Assembly (NCBI RefSeq): GCF_013364215.1
Contig: NZ_CP054923.1
Location: forward strand, 5,394,001-5,458,000
Reading direction: 5' to 3'
Source of the DNA: Verrucosispora sp. NA02020
Lineage (GTDB): Bacteria > Actinomycetota > Actinomycetes > Mycobacteriales > Micromonosporaceae
Length of the DNA: 64,000 nt
A program made the position numbers and the translations under genes. How positions within the stretch are numbered: the first letter of the stretch is position 1; each line of letters begins with the position of its first letter. Shown piece after piece: positions 30,488 to 38,870 of the stretch. The notes beneath the pieces were generated by a model. It was given only the letters and a program-made list of their open reading frames with translations, had not been told where the DNA came from and made no database searches.

Positions 30488-31786
30488 TCACGAGGTCACC
30501 TCGCCGGAGGCGACCGGAAGTTCGGTGAAGAAGCAGGTGCGCTGGCCGGTGTGGCAGGCCGCGCCGACCTGGTCGACGCTGACCAGGACCGCGTCACCGT
30601 CGCAGTCCAGGGCCACGGACCGGACGTACTGGTGGTGGCCGGAGGTGGCGCCCTTGACCCAGTACTCGCGGCGGCTGCGCGACCAGTAGGTGGCCCGGCC
30701 GGTGGTCAGGGTGCGGTGCAGGGCCTCGTCGTCCATCCAGGCCACCATCAGCACCTCACCGCTGTCGTGCTGGCGGACCACGGCGGCCACCAGGCCGTCG
30801 GGGGTGCGGCGTAGCTGTGCGGCGATCTCCGGATCGAGTCGCGACGGCCGGTCCGGGCCGCCCGGCGGCTCCGGCGGGGAGAGGTGGGCGCCGCTCGTCG
30901 GCGCGTCAGGTACGGGCACAGTGACCCATTGTCCCGCACGCGGCGCCGGAACCTGAGAGGGCTCCCGGCTGGCGGACGGCGCGGGACCGACGGGCTGGCG
31001 CAACTGGGTGACGTACCGGTCCAGGCGCCCGTCGAGCAGGGCGTCGGCGAAGTCGGCACCGGCCACCTCGGCCACCTCGGCGGCGTACGGGCGGATCAGC
31101 GGCAGGGTGCCGGCGACCAGCCGGACCGCCGCCGCCCAGAGTTGCCCGGTCGATCCGGGCAGCAGGCCGAGGCAGCGCAGCATGTCCTGCCGGTAGCCGG
31201 GCGGCGCCACCGGCAGGTCGAGCGCGGCGGCGAAGGCCGAGCGACGGGACACCACCCGCACCGAGGGGTTCGCCAGCCGCAGCACCGAGGGGCAGAGCCG
31301 GGCCAGGTCGGCGGCGGCCAGCCGGACGCCGAGCGGGTCGTCGGCGTCGCGCGCGGCGGCCACCTTGCCGAGCGTGGCGATCAGGTCCTCCAGCCGAGGT
31401 TCGTCGGCCGGCTGGCAGAGCACGGTCAGGTTGATCCGGTCCCGCCAGTGCGGGTCGGCCCAGAGCAGCCGCGCCGGGGCCGTCACCGGCAGCCCGAACG
31501 CCCAGTCGGCCGGCTCGCCCAGGCGCGTCACCCAGGACCGGATGTCGCGGGCGGCGACCGAGACGTGGGTCAGGCGCCCGGAGTGCTCTGCGAGGTAGGC
31601 CCGGCGCTCGGCGTACGGGGCTCCACCGACCAGGACGTCGACGTCGACGTCGCTGTGCGGGGTGGCGGCTCGACGGGCGTGGCTTCCGCGCAGCAGGATG
31701 CCGACCACGGGCCGGTCGGCGGTCGCCCGCAGCCGCGCGGCCCAGTCGTCGAAGAACCCACTGTCCGGTGACGGAGCGTGATCCAC
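30488..31786 (-). CDS. hisI: Nucleotidyltransferase fused to phosphoribosyl-AMP cyclohydrolase (HisI)
   Basis: A 432-residue continuous frame. The N-terminal 270 residues carry the polymerase-beta-type nucleotidyltransferase motif [23 protein letters not shown] and an all-helical rest. After a Pro-rich linker, the last 130 residues are a full His[75 protein letters not shown], with the metal-binding Cys set. HisI opens the ring of phosphoribosyl-AMP in histidine synthesis. GTG at 31786 has CACGAT 6 nt upstream. A GTG at 30919 could also give HisI alone, but no ribosome site precedes it. Confidence 0.8.
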   Translation of the reverse strand: MDHAPSPDSGFFDDWAARLRATADRPVVGILLRGSHARRAATPHSDVDVDVLVGGAPYAERRAYLAEHSGRLTHVSVAARDIRSWVTRLGEPADWAFGLPVTAPARLLWADPHWRDRINLTVLCQPADEPRLEDLIATLGKVAAARDADDPLGVRLAAADLARLCPSVLRLANPSVRVVSRRSAFAAALDLPVAPPGYRQDMLRCLGLLPGSTGQLWAAAVRLVAGTLPLIRPYAAEVAEVAGADFADALLDGRLDRYVTQLRQPVGPAPSASREPSQVPAPRAGQWVTVPVPDAPTSGAHLSPPEPPGGPDRPSRLDPEIAAQLRRTPDGLVAAVVRQHDSGEVLMVAWMDDEALHRTLTTGRATYWSRSRREYWVKGATSGHHQYVRSVALDCDGDAVLVSVDQVGAACHTGQRTCFFTELPVASGEVTS

Positions 31787-31904
31787 TGCGCCATCGTGCC
31801 GCAGGTCCGATCCGGGCGCAATGCCCCACAACGGACATGGTGTCCGATACGGAGGCTAAAGCCCGTGCTATGGCGAAATCGGGGCCTGGCCCGTCCGAAA
31901 GAAT

Positions 31905-31925
31905 TCAACTACCGTTGATTTCAAC
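31905..31925. promoter_or_regulatory. Candidate TetR operator before ABC-2 operon
   Basis: Overlapping dyads TCAAC-tacc-GTTGA-tt-TCAAC lie 26 nt before the ABC ATPase start. The third gene of the operon encodes a TetR protein, so autoregulation through this site is plausible. Confidence 0.45.
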
Positions 31926-31950
31926 AGCCGATGAATTTTGGAGGTGGGCG

Positions 31951-32694
31951 ATGGTGGACGCGATCGCCGTCCGGGGCCTGGTCGTGGACCGGGGCGGACG
32001 GCGGGTACTGCACGGGATCGACGCCGGGGTGCCGCGTGGCGCGGTCACCGGGCTGCTCGGCCCCAGCGGCAGCGGCAAGACCACACTGATGCGCGCCGTC
32101 GTCGGGGTGCAGGTGGTCACCGCCGGCACGGTGACCGTGCTGGGCCACCCGGCCGGTGCGCCGGAGCTGCGCCACCGGGTCGGCTACCTCACCCAGGCGC
32201 CGAGCGTCTACGCGGACCTGACGGTGCGGGAGAACGCCCGCTACTTCGCCGCCCTGCACGGCCGGGGCCGGGCCGAGGCGGACCGGGCGGTGGCCGACGT
32301 CGGGCTGGCGCCGGCGGCGGGACAGATCGTCGGCACCCTCTCCGGCGGGCAACGCAGCCGTGCGTCGCTGGCCTGCGCGCTGGTCGGCGAGCCGGAGCTG
32401 ATCGTGCTCGACGAACCCACCGTCGGGCAGGACCCGGTCCTGCGGGCCGAGCTCTGGGCGAGGTTCCACGCACTCGCGGCGGCCGGCACCACCCTGCTGG
32501 TCTCCAGTCACGTGATGGACGAGGCGGCCCGATGCGACCGGCTGCTGCTGATCCGCGCGGGACGGCTGATCGCCGACGACACCCCGGCCGCGATCCGGGC
32601 CGCCGCCGGGGTCGACGACCTCGACGAGGCGTTCCTGCGGCTGATCCGGGCCGGCGAGGCCGGCACCGGCACCACGACCGCCGAGGAGGCGTGA
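31951..32694 (+). CDS. ABC transporter ATP-binding protein (ABC-2 / drug-efflux type)
   Basis: A 247-residue ATPase. The Walker A is GPSGSGKTT, the signature is GTLSGGQRSRASLA, the Walker B is ELIVLDEPTVGQDP and the H-loop is VSSHVMDEA, all intact. The subfamily resembles ATPases driving ABC-2 permeases for drugs, lipids or polysaccharides. GGAGG lies 7 nt before the ATG. The stop overlaps the permease start (TGATG). Confidence 0.93.
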   Translation: MVDAIAVRGLVVDRGGRRVLHGIDAGVPRGAVTGLLGPSGSGKTTLMRAVVGVQVVTAGTVTVLGHPAGAPELRHRVGYLTQAPSVYADLTVRENARYFAALHGRGRAEADRAVADVGLAPAAGQIVGTLSGGQRSRASLACALVGEPELIVLDEPTVGQDPVLRAELWARFHALAAAGTTLLVSSHVMDEAARCDRLLLIRAGRLIADDTPAAIRAAAGVDDLDEAFLRLIRAGEAGTGTTTAEEA

Positions 32695-33449
32695 TGAACC
32701 CGCGCATCCTGGCCGCCACGGTCGGCCGCATCCTGCGGCAACTGCGCCACGACCGACGGACGGTGGCGCTGCTGGTGCTCGTGCCCACCGCGCTTCTCAC
32801 CCTGGTCTATTACATGTACGCCGACCAGCCCACGCCGCCCGGCCAGCCGTCCACGTTCGACCGGATCGCGCTGGTGATGCTCGGCTTCTTCCCGTTCATC
32901 ATCATGTTCCTGGTGACCAGCATCGCCATGCTGCGCGAACGGACCAGTGGCACGCTGGAACGGCTGCTCACCACCCCGCTGGCCCGCACCGATTTGCTCT
33001 TCGGGTACGGCATCGCGTTCGGGCTGGCCGGCGCGGTGCAGGCCACCATCGCCTCGGCCGTGGCGTACGGGGTCTTCGGCCTCGAGACCGCCGGCAGCAG
33101 TGCGCTGGTGATCCTGATCGCGGCGCTGAACGCCGTGCTCGCCGTCGCGCTCGGGCTGCTGTGCAGCGCCTTCGCCCGCACCGAGTTCCAGGCCGTACAG
33201 TTCATGCCGGTCGTGGTCGCCCCTCAACTGCTGCTCTGCGGGCTCTTCGTGCCTCGCGACGAGATGGCCGGCTGGTTGCAGGCGATCAGCGACGTGCTCC
33301 CCCTGTCGTACGCCGTCGAGGCCCTTCAGGAGGTCGGCGCGAACGCCGAGCCGACCGCGACGATGTGGCGGGACGTGGCGGTGGTCGCCGGTGCGGCGGT
33401 GTTGGCGCTGGTGCTCGCCTCGGCCACGCTGCGACGGCGTAGCGGCTGA
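32694..33449 (+). CDS. ABC-2 type transporter permease
   Basis: A 251-residue permease with six membrane segments. A long first hydrophobic stretch (VALLVLVPTALLTLVYYMY) is followed by an external loop. The ABC-2 signature region TSIAMLRERTSGTLERLLTTPLARTDLLFGYG and a C-terminal half with LLCGLFVPRDEMAGWLQAISDVLPLSYAVEAL complete the domain. It is coupled to the ATPase by a 1-nt overlap. Substrate unknown; a TetR gene downstream suggests xenobiotic or antibiotic efflux. Confidence 0.92.
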   Translation: MNPRILAATVGRILRQLRHDRRTVALLVLVPTALLTLVYYMYADQPTPPGQPSTFDRIALVMLGFFPFIIMFLVTSIAMLRERTSGTLERLLTTPLARTDLLFGYGIAFGLAGAVQATIASAVAYGVFGLETAGSSALVILIAALNAVLAVALGLLCSAFARTEFQAVQFMPVVVAPQLLLCGLFVPRDEMAGWLQAISDVLPLSYAVEALQEVGANAEPTATMWRDVAVVAGAAVLALVLASATLRRRSG

Positions 33450-33476
33450 CAGGCCACCGAGCGGGAAGAGAGGGCG

Positions 33477-34073
33477 ATGGCACGGCGCAGCGGACGGCGA
33501 CCCGGCAACCCGGCAACCCGGGACGCCATCCTGGCGGCGGCCCGCACCGCCTTCGCGGAACGGGGTTTCGACGCCGCCACCATCCGGGCCGTCGCCGCCG
33601 CCGCCGAGGTCGATCCGGCGCTGGTGCACCACTACTTCGGCAGCAAGGAGCAACTGTTCCTGGCCGCCGTGCAGGCGCCGGTCGACCCTCGGGAACTGTT
33701 GCCGGCGGTGCTCGACGGCGACCGCGACGGGATCGGGGAACGACTGGTCCGGACGTTCGTCGCGATGTGGGACTCCCCGGCCGGCGCCGCCGGGGTGGCC
33801 CTGCTGCGCTCCGCGGTCGGCAACGAGTGGACCGCCCGGCTGGTCCGGGAGTTCCTGACCACCCAGGTGCTGCGCCGGATCCTCGACCACCTCGACGTCG
33901 ACCCGGCCCACCGGCCGTTGCGCGGCGGGCTGGTGGCGAGCCAGTTGATCGGGCTCGCGCTCATGCGGCACGTGGTCCGGCTGGAGCCGGTCGCCTCCGC
34001 CGAGCCGGAGACCCTGGTCGCCACCGTCGGGCCGACCGTGCAGCGTTACCTCACCGGCGAACTCGTCGGCTGA
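33477..34073 (+). CDS. TetR-family transcriptional regulator
   Basis: A 198-residue regulator. The N-terminal helix-turn-helix is TRDAILAAARTAFAERGFDAATIRAVAAAAEVDPALVHHYFGSKEQLFLAAV. The C-terminal ligand domain is of the TetR_C type that ends with LVASQLIGLALMRHVVRLEPVA. GGGAAGAGAGGGC precedes the ATG. As the last gene of the ABC operon it probably represses its own promoter; a dyad at 31905 is the likely operator. Confidence 0.92.
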   Translation: MARRSGRRPGNPATRDAILAAARTAFAERGFDAATIRAVAAAAEVDPALVHHYFGSKEQLFLAAVQAPVDPRELLPAVLDGDRDGIGERLVRTFVAMWDSPAGAAGVALLRSAVGNEWTARLVREFLTTQVLRRILDHLDVDPAHRPLRGGLVASQLIGLALMRHVVRLEPVASAEPETLVATVGPTVQRYLTGELVG

Positions 34074-34080
34074 GCCCGGC

Positions 34081-34815
34081 TCAGCCGCCGGCCGCCGGGT
34101 GCAGCATCTCGTCGAACAGCCGGGGCAGTTCGTCGTGCCCGGCCACCGGGCGCGTGAAGGCGAGCCGGGTCCGGTGCCGGGCGCCGGTGTACCCGAACGA
34201 GACCAGCATGCCGTACCTGTCGATCCGCTCCACCCGGGGCGCCCCGTCGACACCGGCCAGCCCCAGCCGGCGGCACAGGTAGGCGGTCAGCCGGTCGGCG
34301 TACCGGTCGGCGAGGTCGGCCAGCAGCACCGCCTCGACCGGGTGCAGCGGGTCCGGCTCCGCCTCCGCGTACGCCATCGGGTCGATCCGGCGACGCGTGC
34401 CGGCGCGGTCCCACTGGGCCTGCTCCACCTCGAACCGGCACAACCGGAACCGGGTGCCGACGTCGAGCAGGTCCCCGGTGGCGTCCACCTCGGCGAAGTC
34501 CAGCGCGGCGGCACGTTCCTCGGCGCCGGTCAACTGGCGCACCCAGCCGGAGACCAGCGCGCGGCCCAGCGACGGCGCGCCCGCGGCGGGCGGCAGGTCC
34601 AGCACGTCCAGCGCCACGGCCAGCGGGCGGTCCGGACCGGTGGTCCGCACGGCGGCGGTGAGGTCGCTGACCACCGGCACCAGCAGCAGCACCCGGCCGT
34701 CGCGGTCGGTGACGTGACGGACGTGGTGCAGACCGGGCCGGCAGGCCACGTGGACGAGACCGGCCAACCGGCCCGCGACGAGGGTACGGACGATCTCGGC
34801 AGGGCTCGGCCGCAT
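34081..34815 (-). CDS. HugZ/DUF2470-like haem-related protein, IdeR-boxed
   Basis: A 244-residue protein of the split-barrel flavin/haem family. The N-terminal part (GRLAGLVHVACRPGLHHVRHVTDRDGRVLLLV) is a PNPOx-like fold and the C-terminal part (RFRLCRFEVEQAQWDRAG...PDPLHPVEAVLLADLADRYADRL) is DUF2470, the HugZ C-terminal domain. Members bind or degrade haem. AAGGAGGTC lies just before the ATG, and an iron box lies directly upstream, so it is probably induced under iron limitation. Function in haem iron use is inferred. Confidence 0.8.
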   Translation of the reverse strand: MRPSPAEIVRTLVAGRLAGLVHVACRPGLHHVRHVTDRDGRVLLLVPVVSDLTAAVRTTGPDRPLAVALDVLDLPPAAGAPSLGRALVSGWVRQLTGAEERAAALDFAEVDATGDLLDVGTRFRLCRFEVEQAQWDRAGTRRRIDPMAYAEAEPDPLHPVEAVLLADLADRYADRLTAYLCRRLGLAGVDGAPRVERIDRYGMLVSFGYTGARHRTRLAFTRPVAGHDELPRLFDEMLHPAAGG

Positions 34816-34830
34816 GGCACGACCTCCTTC

Positions 34831-34849
34831 TAAGGTTAGGCTTACCTAA
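34831..34849 (-). promoter_or_regulatory. IdeR/DmdR iron box
   Basis: TAAGGTTAGGCTTACCTAA agrees with the DtxR/IdeR consensus TTAGGTTAGGCTAACCTAA at 17 of 19 positions. It lies immediately upstream of the ribosome site of the HugZ-like gene, where iron-loaded IdeR would block transcription. Confidence 0.82.
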
Positions 34850-34954
34850 CCCGAAGACTAGGGCATCGTCCGGGCCACGTCCACCGGATCCGCCCACCGC
34901 CGTCACCGCGTCCGCCCGACCGATCGACCGCCGTCGCGCCGCCCCCACCGGCCA

Positions 34955-36739
34955 CTACCGCGTCTGCTCCAGCCACGAGGCGTAGAGCAGGCCGTAGACC
35001 GAGTCCGGGTCCCGGATCAGCTCCTCGTGCGGCCCGCGCTGCACGATCCGACCCCGGTCCACCACGATCACCTCGTCGGCGCCCTGCGCGGTGGAGAGCC
35101 GGTGCGCGATCGCCAACGTGGTCCGCCCCCGGGTCACCGCGTCCAGGGTCCGTTGCAGGCGCACCTCGGTGGCCGGGTCGACCGCGCTGGTCGCCTCGTC
35201 CAGCACCAGCAGATCCGGATCGGCCACGTACGCCCGGGCCAGCGCCACCAACTGCCGCTCCCCCACGCTCAACGCCTCACCGCGCTCCCCCACCCGGGTC
35301 GCCAGCCCGGCCGGCAACCCGTCCAGCCAGTCGGCCAGCCCCAGATCACTGAAGGCCGTGGTGAGCTGCTCGTCGGTCAACGCGGGACGGCCGAACCGCA
35401 CGTTGTCCGCCACCGACGCGTCGAACAGGAAGCCGTCCTGCGGCACCATCACCACCCGGGACCGCAACGAGTCGAAACGCACGTCGGTCAACGCCACCCC
35501 GGACAGCAGCACCGCGCCCGCCGTCGGGTCCATCAACCGGGTGAGCAGCTTGGCGAAGGTGGTCTTGCCACTGCCCGTCTCGCCCACCACCGCGACCCGG
35601 CTCTTCGCCGGGATCTCCACGCTCACGTCGTGCAACACCGTCGGCCCGTCCGGATAGGCGTACCGCACCTGCGCGAAGCGGATGTCCAGCGGCCCGGCGG
35701 GCAGCTCCCGCCCCTGCGGACCCGGGTCGGCCACGTCCGGCGAGACGTCCAGCACGTCCAGCACCCGCCGCCACCCGGCGATCGCGTTCTGCGCCTCGTT
35801 GAGCACCTCCGTGGCGATCTGCACCGGCTGGATGAAGAGCGTCACCAGGAACAGGAACGCGGTGATCGCACCGATGCTCAACGTCTGGTCGGCGCCGAGG
35901 ACCACGCCGAGCACCACCACCCCGGCCAGCGCCACCCCGGCCGCCAGTTCCCCCACCGAACTGCCGAGGATGCTGATCCGGATCGCCTTGCGCTGCGCCT
36001 GCTGCTGGCTGTCGATCGCCTCGTCCAGCCGCCGCGCCGTCCGACCGGCGATGCCGTACGCCCGGATCACCGGCGCGCCGACCACGCTCTCACCGACCGC
36101 CGCCAGCAACGTGCCGGTCCGCTGCCGCACCACCCCGTACGCGGCGGCGAGCCGACGCTGGAGCAGCCGGATCACCAGCACCGCCGGCACGAACGCCGCG
36201 TAGACCACCAGGGTCAGTTGCCACGAGTACGCCAGCATCACCACCGTCGTCACCGCCAACTGACCCAGGTTCACCAGCAGGATCACGCCGCCCCACTGGA
36301 GGAACTGGGTGATCTGGTCGACGTCGCTGGTGACCCGGGAGACCAGCGATCCCCGCCGCTCGGACTGCTGGTGCAGCATCGACAGGTCGTGCACGTGCCG
36401 GAACGCCCGCACCCGGACCCCGGCCAACGCCGTCTCACTGACCGTGAACAGCCGCCGCATCATCAGGTAACCGCAGGCGGTGGTCACCACCAGCACGGCG
36501 GCCGTGACCGCCACGACGACGAACAACGCGTTCAGGTCGAGTCCGTCGGCGATGCCCCGGTCGATGCCCTGCTGCACCGCCACCGGCACGGCCACCCGGC
36601 CGACCATGTAGACCAGCGCCAGACCGAGGGTCCCGGCCAGACCGACCCGCAACTCCGGCGACAGCGCCAACCCCCGGCGCAGCGTCCGCCAGGTCGACTC
36701 CGCCGGCTCCGGCACGTCCGTCGTCACACTCGCGCTCAC
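34955..36739 (-). CDS. ABC exporter half-transporter, catalytic-site partner
   Basis: A 594-residue half transporter. Six membrane helices (residues 25-310) are followed by an ATPase with Walker A VGETGSGKTT, Walker B LLVLDEATS and H-loop AHRLS intact, but a degenerate signature LSVGERQ in place of LSGGQ. The start is GTG (MSASVTTDVPE) in the GTGA that ends the upstream 40-residue repeat ORF. It pairs with the gene upstream to form a heterodimer with one weak and one full ATP site. Substrate unknown (drug or lipid). Confidence 0.93.
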   Translation of the reverse strand: MSASVTTDVPEPAESTWRTLRRGLALSPELRVGLAGTLGLALVYMVGRVAVPVAVQQGIDRGIADGLDLNALFVVVAVTAAVLVVTTACGYLMMRRLFTVSETALAGVRVRAFRHVHDLSMLHQQSERRGSLVSRVTSDVDQITQFLQWGGVILLVNLGQLAVTTVVMLAYSWQLTLVVYAAFVPAVLVIRLLQRRLAAAYGVVRQRTGTLLAAVGESVVGAPVIRAYGIAGRTARRLDEAIDSQQQAQRKAIRISILGSSVGELAAGVALAGVVVLGVVLGADQTLSIGAITAFLFLVTLFIQPVQIATEVLNEAQNAIAGWRRVLDVLDVSPDVADPGPQGRELPAGPLDIRFAQVRYAYPDGPTVLHDVSVEIPAKSRVAVVGETGSGKTTFAKLLTRLMDPTAGAVLLSGVALTDVRFDSLRSRVVMVPQDGFLFDASVADNVRFGRPALTDEQLTTAFSDLGLADWLDGLPAGLATRVGERGEALSVGERQLVALARAYVADPDLLVLDEATSAVDPATEVRLQRTLDAVTRGRTTLAIAHRLSTAQGADEVIVVDRGRIVQRGPHEELIRDPDSVYGLLYASWLEQTR

Positions 36740-36858
36740 CGGTGCCATCCTTCGTTCACGACTGCGGGACTCCGCTGCGCTGCGTTCCTCGCGCTCATCC
36801 GGGCCCACTCTTCGTTCGCGACTGCGGGACTCCGCTGCGCTGCGTTCCTCGCGCTCAC
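36736..36858 (-). CDS. Fused double repeat ORF between two exporter genes (40 aa)
   Basis: Two copies of a 20-residue unit (MSARNAAQRSPAV...) read in one frame, because the period here is 60 rather than 59 nt and the first unit has no stop. It starts in the GTGA that ends the upstream ABC gene and ends in the GTGA that starts the downstream one. The downstream gene has AAGGA 8 nt before its GTG. The same unit occurs after trpE. Confidence 0.55.
   Translation of the reverse strand: MSARNAAQRSPAVANEEWARMSARNAAQRSPAVVNEGWHR
36736..36858 (-). repeat. Tandem start/stop repeat block between exporter genes
   Basis: Two 60/59-nt units sharing GAGCGCGAGGAACGCAGCGC and AGCGGAGTCCCGCAGTCG, the same family as at 28776-28897. 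Confidence 0.87.
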
Positions 36859-38723
36859 CGGTCCACCTCCAGGCCGGAGGTCATCGGAGTGACCTCGTCG
36901 TACGTCGGTTGCCGTTCGTGGTCGACCTCGGCCTGCTCGTACGCGGTGACCAGGTTGGCGTAGCCGGGCACGGTGGCCAGCAGCGTGGCGTGGGTGCCCC
37001 GCGCGACGACCCGGCCCTGCTCCAGATAGATGACCTCGTCGGCGAGGGCGATGGTGGCCCGGCGGTACGCCACCACCAGGATCGACGCGCCGGGACCGCC
37101 CGCCGCGGAGGAGCGCAGCCCGGCCAGGATGGCGGCCTCCACACGCGGGTCGACCGCGCTGGTGGCGTCGTCGAGCACCAGCAGGCGGGGACGCCCGGCC
37201 AGGGCACGGGCCAGGGTGAGCCGCTGCCGCTGCCCGCCGGAGAGCGAGGTGCCCCGCTCGCCGACCCTGGTGTCGAGCCCGTCGGGCAGCGCGGCGACGA
37301 ACCCGTCGGCCTCGGCCAGCCGCAACGCGGCCCAGACGTCCTCGTCGTCGACGCCCGCCCGGTCCAGCGAGACGTTGGCCCGGACGGTGTCGTCGAAGAC
37401 GAACGGCACCTGCGCCACCAGTGCCACGGTGCCGGCCAGCGAATCGGCGGCCAGCTCGCGTACGTCCACGTCGTCGAGGCGTACGGACCCGGCGCGGGGG
37501 TCGACCAACCGCACCGCCAGCGACGCCACCGTGGACTTGCCGGAGCCGGTCGGCCCGACCAGGGCCACGGTCTTGCCGGCCGGCACGGTGAAGGTGACCT
37601 CGCCGAGCACCTCGGTGCCGGGCAGGTGCGCCTCGGCGGGTTCGTAGGAGAAGGTGACGTCGGCGAAGGAGAGCGTGGCGGGCGCCTCCGCGCGCGGGTC
37701 CAGCCGGGTGTCGCCGTACGGCATCTCGCCGGTGGCGTCGAGCACCCGGCGGACCCGGTCCCACCCGGCCACGCTGCGCGGCAGTTCGGCGAGCACCCAG
37801 CCGATGGCCCGCACCGGGAAGGCCAGCACGGTGAAGAGGAAGGCGACGCTGACCAGCTCGGCGACCGAGATGGCACCCTGCTGCAACCGGTACGCGCCGA
37901 CCACCAGCACGGCGAGCGTGCCGAGGCTGGGCAACGTCTCCAGCATCGGGTCGAAGACGCCGCGCAGCCGACCGACCGAGATCAGCGCGTCGCGGAGTTG
38001 GCCGGCGCGGGCCGCGAACCGGTCGGTCTCCTGGGCCTCCCGACCCATCGTCTTGACCACCAGCGCGCCGTCGAAGCTCTCGTGCGCGATCTCGCTGACC
38101 TCGGCACGCAGCCGCTGCGCACGGGCCTGACGCGGTGCCATCCGGCGGGAGTAGGCCACGTTGAGCGCGAACAGCGCCGGGAACACGGCCAGCCCGACCA
38201 GGGCCAGCGCCCAGTCGGTGAAGAACAGCGACGCCACGGCGCCGACCAGCATCACCAGCGTGCCGACCGCGAACGGCAGCGGCGCGATCGGGTGCCAGGC
38301 GGCCTCGACGTCGGAGTTCGCGTTGGACAGCAGGGTGCCGGTGGCGTTGCGGTGGTGCCAGGCCAGCGGCAGTTCCAGATATCGGCGGGTGACCCGGCGG
38401 CGGTAGTCGGCCTGGAGGCGGTACTGCATGTATCCCGCGCCGAGCCGCCGGCCGAAGATGCCGACCACCCGCAGCACGCTGATCCCGAGCAGCGCGGCGG
38501 CGGCCAGGGCCAGCCCGCCGACGCCGACCGCACCGCGCTCGATGGCCGGCACCACCACGTCGCCCACCACCGCGCCGATCACGAACGCGCTGCCCACCAC
38601 CATCACGCCGAACAGCACACTGCCGCTGACCGCCACCGCGAAGATCCTCGGCTGTTCCCGGATGGCCCGCCCCAGGACGGCCAGCCCGCGACCGAGCACC
38701 TCCCGACTAGTCCCGCTCGCCAC
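36855..38723 (-). CDS. ABC exporter half-transporter, degenerate-site partner
   Basis: A 622-residue half transporter with six membrane helices and an ATPase. The Walker A VGPTGSGKST and signature TSLSGGQRQRL are intact. However, the catalytic Glu after Walker B is Asp (LLVLDDATS) and the switch His is Tyr (VVAYRRAT). These losses match the altered signature of the downstream partner, so the pair should have one non-hydrolytic ATP site, as in TM287/288-like heterodimers. The GTG start has GGGGGAG 5 nt upstream. Its stop opens the repeat ORF. Confidence 0.92.
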   Translation of the reverse strand: MASGTSREVLGRGLAVLGRAIREQPRIFAVAVSGSVLFGVMVVGSAFVIGAVVGDVVVPAIERGAVGVGGLALAAAALLGISVLRVVGIFGRRLGAGYMQYRLQADYRRRVTRRYLELPLAWHHRNATGTLLSNANSDVEAAWHPIAPLPFAVGTLVMLVGAVASLFFTDWALALVGLAVFPALFALNVAYSRRMAPRQARAQRLRAEVSEIAHESFDGALVVKTMGREAQETDRFAARAGQLRDALISVGRLRGVFDPMLETLPSLGTLAVLVVGAYRLQQGAISVAELVSVAFLFTVLAFPVRAIGWVLAELPRSVAGWDRVRRVLDATGEMPYGDTRLDPRAEAPATLSFADVTFSYEPAEAHLPGTEVLGEVTFTVPAGKTVALVGPTGSGKSTVASLAVRLVDPRAGSVRLDDVDVRELAADSLAGTVALVAQVPFVFDDTVRANVSLDRAGVDDEDVWAALRLAEADGFVAALPDGLDTRVGERGTSLSGGQRQRLTLARALAGRPRLLVLDDATSAVDPRVEAAILAGLRSSAAGGPGASILVVAYRRATIALADEVIYLEQGRVVARGTHATLLATVPGYANLVTAYEQAEVDHERQPTYDEVTPMTSGLEVDR

Positions 38724-38858
38724 GTATCTCCCCCGCCGTAAGCCGCCACAATCCTCACTCATCCTTACCGCAGCACGCCGATCCCGCCGACCCGCTGCGA
38801 TATGTCTGACGTCACCTCGCGAGCCGGCACGAACCGGGCGGACCGGCCGCGCTCGGCC

Positions 38859-38864
38859 TACGAT
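38859..38864 (+). promoter_or_regulatory. -10-like TACGAT for leaderless TIGR03085 gene
   Basis: TACGAT ends 6 nt before the ATG at 38871, with no ribosome site. Confidence 0.45.
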
Positions 38865-38870
38865 CACCAC

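Noticed and set aside
30919..30921. Annotating HisI as a separate gene starting at GTG 30919
   Set aside because: No ribosome site precedes it and the frame upstream is open with a recognisable domain and linker, so one fused frame is the simpler reading; an internal start is not excluded.
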